DNA from: Chloroflexota bacterium
GTDB lineage: Bacteria; Chloroflexota; Anaerolineae; Ardenticatenales; Ardenticatenaceae
Assembly: GCA_003520455.1 (NCBI GenBank)
Contig: DOUV01000076.1
Span: forward strand, 1 to 8,514
Length of the DNA: 8,514 nt
Direction of reading: 5' to 3'
Part shown: positions 5,900-8,514 of the stretch, one piece after another
Layout of the letters: each line of letters begins with the position of its first letter
Numbering within the stretch: position 1 is the stretch's first letter
The notes under the pieces: generated by a model
Told to the model about the DNA's origin: nothing
Database searches by the model: none
The model's input: only the letters and a program-made list of their open reading frames with translations
Position numbers and translations under genes: made by a program

Positions 5900-7947
5900 C
5901 CCTCCGAGTGTGGCCGGCGGACCGGTCCGCTGGCCAGGGGCTGCCGGTCAGCGACCGGCTGGAGCGCCTCCGCGACCAGGCGGGCAATATCCACGACCTC
6001 GATCCGACCGTCGTGGCCGGTCGTCTTGACGGCGTCGCTGTACATGGCCATGTCTTTCGGGCAAGCCACGACGAAGAATGAGATCGCGCCGAGGGCGGCC
6101 GCCTCGCGGATCCGTTGCTCGCTGGGTCGCACCCCGGTCGCACTGTCCATCCAGATCCGCCCGCCTCCAGCACCACAGCAGTACGTGTTCTCCCGACAGC
6201 GTGGCATCTCTCGCAGGTCGACACCCAGGGCACGCAAGACCCTTCGCGGCGCATCGACGACGCCGTTGTAGCGACCCAGGTAGCAGGGGTCGTGGTAGGT
6301 CGCTGCCACATTGAGCTGGCGGCCGAGCTTGAGCCGGCCGGACGCCAACAACGTGTCCAGCAGCTCGGTGTAGTGGTAGACGGGGACTTGCAGGCCAAAG
6401 TCGCTGTACTCGTTCTTCAGGGTGTTGTAGGAGTGCGGGTCGGTCGTGACGATTGTCTTATATTCGGCTTTCCCCAGGGCTTTGAGGTTCTGCTCCACTA
6501 GCATCTCGAAGAGGCCCTCTTCGCCCACCCGTCGGACGTCATTGCCCGCGTTGCGCTCACCGTCGTAGAGGATGCCGAAATCGAGGCCGATCCGGTGGAA
6601 CAAGCGGGCCACCGTGCGAGTGTTCTCCTGCATCCGGGGGTCGTAGGAGGCGAAATCGCCCACGAACCAGAGGTACTCTACCGGCTCTTGGCGTGCATCT
6701 TTGATCGCGAAATCCAACCCCTTGACCCACTTCGCGCGTTGGCGGGACGGTTTATTGAAGGAGTTGCCCTGGCGTCCGAAGCTCTCGAGTGTCGACTGGA
6801 GATTCGGGTCCGGCGTATCGCCGGCCTGGATCAGGGAGCGCCGGATGTCCACGATGTCCAGCAGAGGCCGGTTGCCGACAGGACAGATACGCAGGCAGGC
6901 TGCGCAGGTGGTACAGGACCAGACAGCCTCCTTCGAGACAGCCATCTCCAGCAGGGGAGGCGGGTCCAGGCGTTTATCTGCGAAGGCGGCCAGGTGCCGG
7001 TTGAGGAAGTAGCGCTTGTTGATCTCGATGGCCGCCGGGCTGAGGGCGGCGCCCGAGCCATGAGCCGGGCAAACATCCTGGCAGCGGTTGCACATGATAC
7101 AGGCGTACGCGTCCAGAAGCTGGTACCAACGCAGATCTTGCAGCCTATCGGCACCGACCTGCCCGTTGCCGGTCGGTGGCTCGAGCCGGCCGAGGGGGCG
7201 CTCCTCGCGCAGGATCCAGTTCAGTGGTGCCAGCATCAAGTGGATATGTTTGGAGTAGACGAAGTAGGGCAGGAAGAGCAGGATCAGCCCCAAGGCCAGC
7301 CACCAGGTCGCGTGGATCCCGAAGATTAACGCCCCTTCACTCAAGCCGCCGAAGGCCAGAGACAGCAGGCTGGCGGTCGGCTGGCTCAGGTCGAGGCGGC
7401 CACCCTCGGCGATACGCAAGGCCTGGCCCAGCCAGCGCGAGCCTACATGGACGAGGATGAAGATTCCCACGATCAGCGAGTCGCGTGGGATCCCGCCAGC
7501 TACGTGCCGCTGAAGGAGCACGCTCGCGTTGAACTGGAATGGCTTCAGCCGAAAGCGCCGCACGAGCAGAGCGGCCATGCCGACCAGCCCGCCAACGCTG
7601 AGGAGGTCCGCAATGAGGTTGTACAGCCCTGGAAGGCCACCATGATAAAGCGTGCTGGTGCCCAGGAAACCCTCGGCCGCGTCCAGGATGTTCACCAGAG
7701 CGTAGAACGTGAAGGCGAAGAAGACCAGGGCGTGGAAGACACCGACCAGCGGCCGGGCCGGGAAGATCGTCCGCTGGAGCAGAATATTCAGGCTGACGGG
7801 GACCGCCCGGCGCCGGAACAGAGCCAGGTCCGGCTGGCCGTGCCCGCGCGTCACCGCACGGTAGATGTGGTAGAACCCCCATCCGGCCAGTCCGCCACAC
7901 ATGATAGCCAGTAGAAGGAAGGTGATCCTCTCCGCTGAAGTCAGCAT
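5896..7947 (-). CDS. Membrane EtfD/EMO-like FeS oxidoreductase (ETF:menaquinone oxidoreductase type)
   Basis: The 683-aa product joins a NarI-like membrane domain to HdrD-like FeS domains, the layout of EMO/EtfD proteins that pass electrons between reduced ETF and menaquinone. Hydrophobic segments lie near residues 8-27, 66-90, 107-129, 157-175 and 207-231. In-membrane histidines H72, H167 and H212 are candidate b-heme ligands. Two [4Fe-4S] motifs follow: C283/286/289/293 and C345/348/351/355. The C-terminal CCG module has C555, C590-C591 and C629 (ENTYCCGAGGG, ACPKDM). The first CCG module (about 425-530) keeps its fold-defining sequence but has D431, N466-A467, D503 and S506 where cysteines are expected, so it should bind no cluster. 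GGGAGG lies 6 nt before the ATG. It follows etfA after 76 nt, which supports ETF as its partner. Electron direction is inferred. Confidence 0.9.
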   Translation of the reverse strand: MLTSAERITFLLLAIMCGGLAGWGFYHIYRAVTRGHGQPDLALFRRRAVPVSLNILLQRTIFPARPLVGVFHALVFFAFTFYALVNILDAAEGFLGTSTLYHGGLPGLYNLIADLLSVGGLVGMAALLVRRFRLKPFQFNASVLLQRHVAGGIPRDSLIVGIFILVHVGSRWLGQALRIAEGGRLDLSQPTASLLSLAFGGLSEGALIFGIHATWWLALGLILLFLPYFVYSKHIHLMLAPLNWILREERPLGRLEPPTGNGQVGADRLQDLRWYQLLDAYACIMCNRCQDVCPAHGSGAALSPAAIEINKRYFLNRHLAAFADKRLDPPPLLEMAVSKEAVWSCTTCAACLRICPVGNRPLLDIVDIRRSLIQAGDTPDPNLQSTLESFGRQGNSFNKPSRQRAKWVKGLDFAIKDARQEPVEYLWFVGDFASYDPRMQENTRTVARLFHRIGLDFGILYDGERNAGNDVRRVGEEGLFEMLVEQNLKALGKAEYKTIVTTDPHSYNTLKNEYSDFGLQVPVYHYTELLDTLLASGRLKLGRQLNVAATYHDPCYLGRYNGVVDAPRRVLRALGVDLREMPRCRENTYCCGAGGGRIWMDSATGVRPSEQRIREAAALGAISFFVVACPKDMAMYSDAVKTTGHDGRIEVVDIARLVAEALQPVADRQPLASGPVRRPHSEG

Positions 7948-7979
7948 CCTCGGCCTCCCAGGTGCTGGCTCTGTCTCTC

Positions 7980-8027
7980 TTCAACCTTCAACTTCAACCT
8001 TTCAACCTTCAACCTGTTCACCTTCAA
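7980..8027. repeat. Tandem TTCAACC heptads between etfA and the EtfD/EMO gene
   Basis: Copies of TTCAACC (GGTTGAA on the coding strand), one shortened by a base, run from 7980 to 8014, followed by two degenerate units (TTCACC, TTCAA) that enter the etfA stop codon at 8024-8026. One extra T breaks the register at 8000. Similar heptanucleotide repeats occur in the intergenic regions of some Chloroflexota and cyanobacteria. This is too short and regular to be a CRISPR array and there are no spacers. It probably arose by slippage. Confidence 0.85.
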
Positions 8028-8514
8028 TCGAACGCCTCGACCAGCGCTTCAGTCACATCGAACAGGTCGGCCACCACACCGTAGTGGGCTACGTTGAAGA
8101 TGGGAGCATTCGGATCGGTATTGACGGCGATGATGAGATCCCCCTCCTTCATGCCCTCGAGATGCTCCGGTGCTCCGCTGATGCCCAGGGCCAGGTAGAG
8201 TTTGGGCTTGACCTTCAGTCCCGACTTTCCGACCTGGCGCGTCCGTGGTAGCCAGCCGGCGTCCGTCACCGGGCGGGAGGCCGCTACCACGCCACCCAGC
8301 GCTTCGGCCAGTTCCTCCGCCAACTCGATGTTGTCCTGGCTCTGGATGCCCCGGCCCACAGCGACGATGATGTCCGCGCGGGTGATGTCGACATCTCCCG
8401 CCTCCGGCTCGATCAGTCGCTTGAAGCGGGTACGTAGGCCGGTCAGCGCTACCGGCGGCGCCATCGCCTCGACGGCCGGAGCAGCGCCCGTTCGACCGGC
8501 AGCGGCCGGGAAGG
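8024..8514 (-). CDS. etfA: Electron transfer flavoprotein alpha subunit, C-terminal FAD domain (5' end outside window)
   Basis: The minus-strand frame is open from the window edge to TGA at 8026-8024, about 163 codons, with no start inside that is needed. The sequence is the FAD-binding domain of EtfA: IVAVGRGI, then ASRPVTDAGWLP, KLYLALGISGA, and finally AVNTDPNAPIFNVAHYGVVADLFDV. EtfAB is a cytoplasmic electron carrier between flavoprotein dehydrogenases and a membrane ETF dehydrogenase, here encoded directly downstream. Two conserved FAD-contact segments deviate: KSGLKV in place of the usual QTGKxV, and GISGAPEH in place of GISGAIQH, although the histidine is kept. etfB is expected just upstream, outside the window. 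Family assignment is secure; whether it is a classical or divergent ETF is open. Confidence 0.95.
   Translation of the reverse strand, partial: FPAAAGRTGAAPAVEAMAPPVALTGLRTRFKRLIEPEAGDVDITRADIIVAVGRGIQSQDNIELAEELAEALGGVVAASRPVTDAGWLPRTRQVGKSGLKVKPKLYLALGISGAPEHLEGMKEGDLIIAVNTDPNAPIFNVAHYGVVADLFDVTEALVEAFD

Noticed and set aside
7980..8027. Possible CRISPR array
   Set aside because: Units are 7 bp with no spacers; it is a simple tandem repeat.

Overview
The window (GC-rich, bacterial) is one dense run of genes, all on the minus strand, so transcription runs from high to low coordinates. No tRNA, rRNA, transposase or CRISPR array was seen. Organism: the GC-rich genome, a menaquinone-type ETF dehydrogenase, and intergenic GGTTGAA-type heptads with small GCGTGAT/ATCACGC hairpins suggest an environmental member of the Chloroflexota. 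That assignment is a low-to-moderate confidence inference, not a demonstrated one.

Order in the direction of transcription: (1) 3' part of electron-transfer-flavoprotein alpha, etfA (8514-8024, 5' end outside the window). (2) A 683-aa membrane EtfD/EMO-like protein with a NarI-like membrane domain, a two-cluster ferredoxin-type domain and two CCG modules, one with all its cysteines gone (7947-5896). (3) A 55-aa ORF coupled by ATGA overlap that looks like the C-terminal tail of an alpha/beta-hydrolase (5899-5732). (4) A 92-aa protein with two CxxC/HxxxxH zinc-site candidates (5715-5437). (5, 6) Two tandem paralogous GcvH-like lipoyl-carrier proteins (5401-4958 and 4917-4471). (7) An 820-aa cytoplasmic Mo/W-bis-pyranopterin oxidoreductase (4278-1816). 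(8) Its 198-aa four-[4Fe-4S] partner (1746-1150). (9) A 79-aa protein of unknown function (1138-899). (10) A TorD/NarJ-type maturation chaperone with an unusual N-terminal extension (843-1, C-terminus outside the window).

The ensemble reads as one redox module. A molybdoenzyme and its FeS subunit, matured by the TorD-like protein, sit beside two lipoyl swinging-arm proteins and an EtfAB/EMO branch that would deliver electrons to menaquinone. None of the glycine-cleavage genes (P, T, L proteins) is present, so the H-like proteins are probably not serving glycine cleavage. They may carry a substrate or electrons for the molybdoenzyme, by analogy with lipoate-binding proteins of the sulfur-oxidizing Hdr-like (sHdr) system. 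The substrate cannot be read from the sequence. Gaps are short (-4 to 76 nt) except for a 192-nt gap before the molybdoenzyme, which holds a phased GGAACT repeat cluster and is the best place for an internal promoter or regulatory site.
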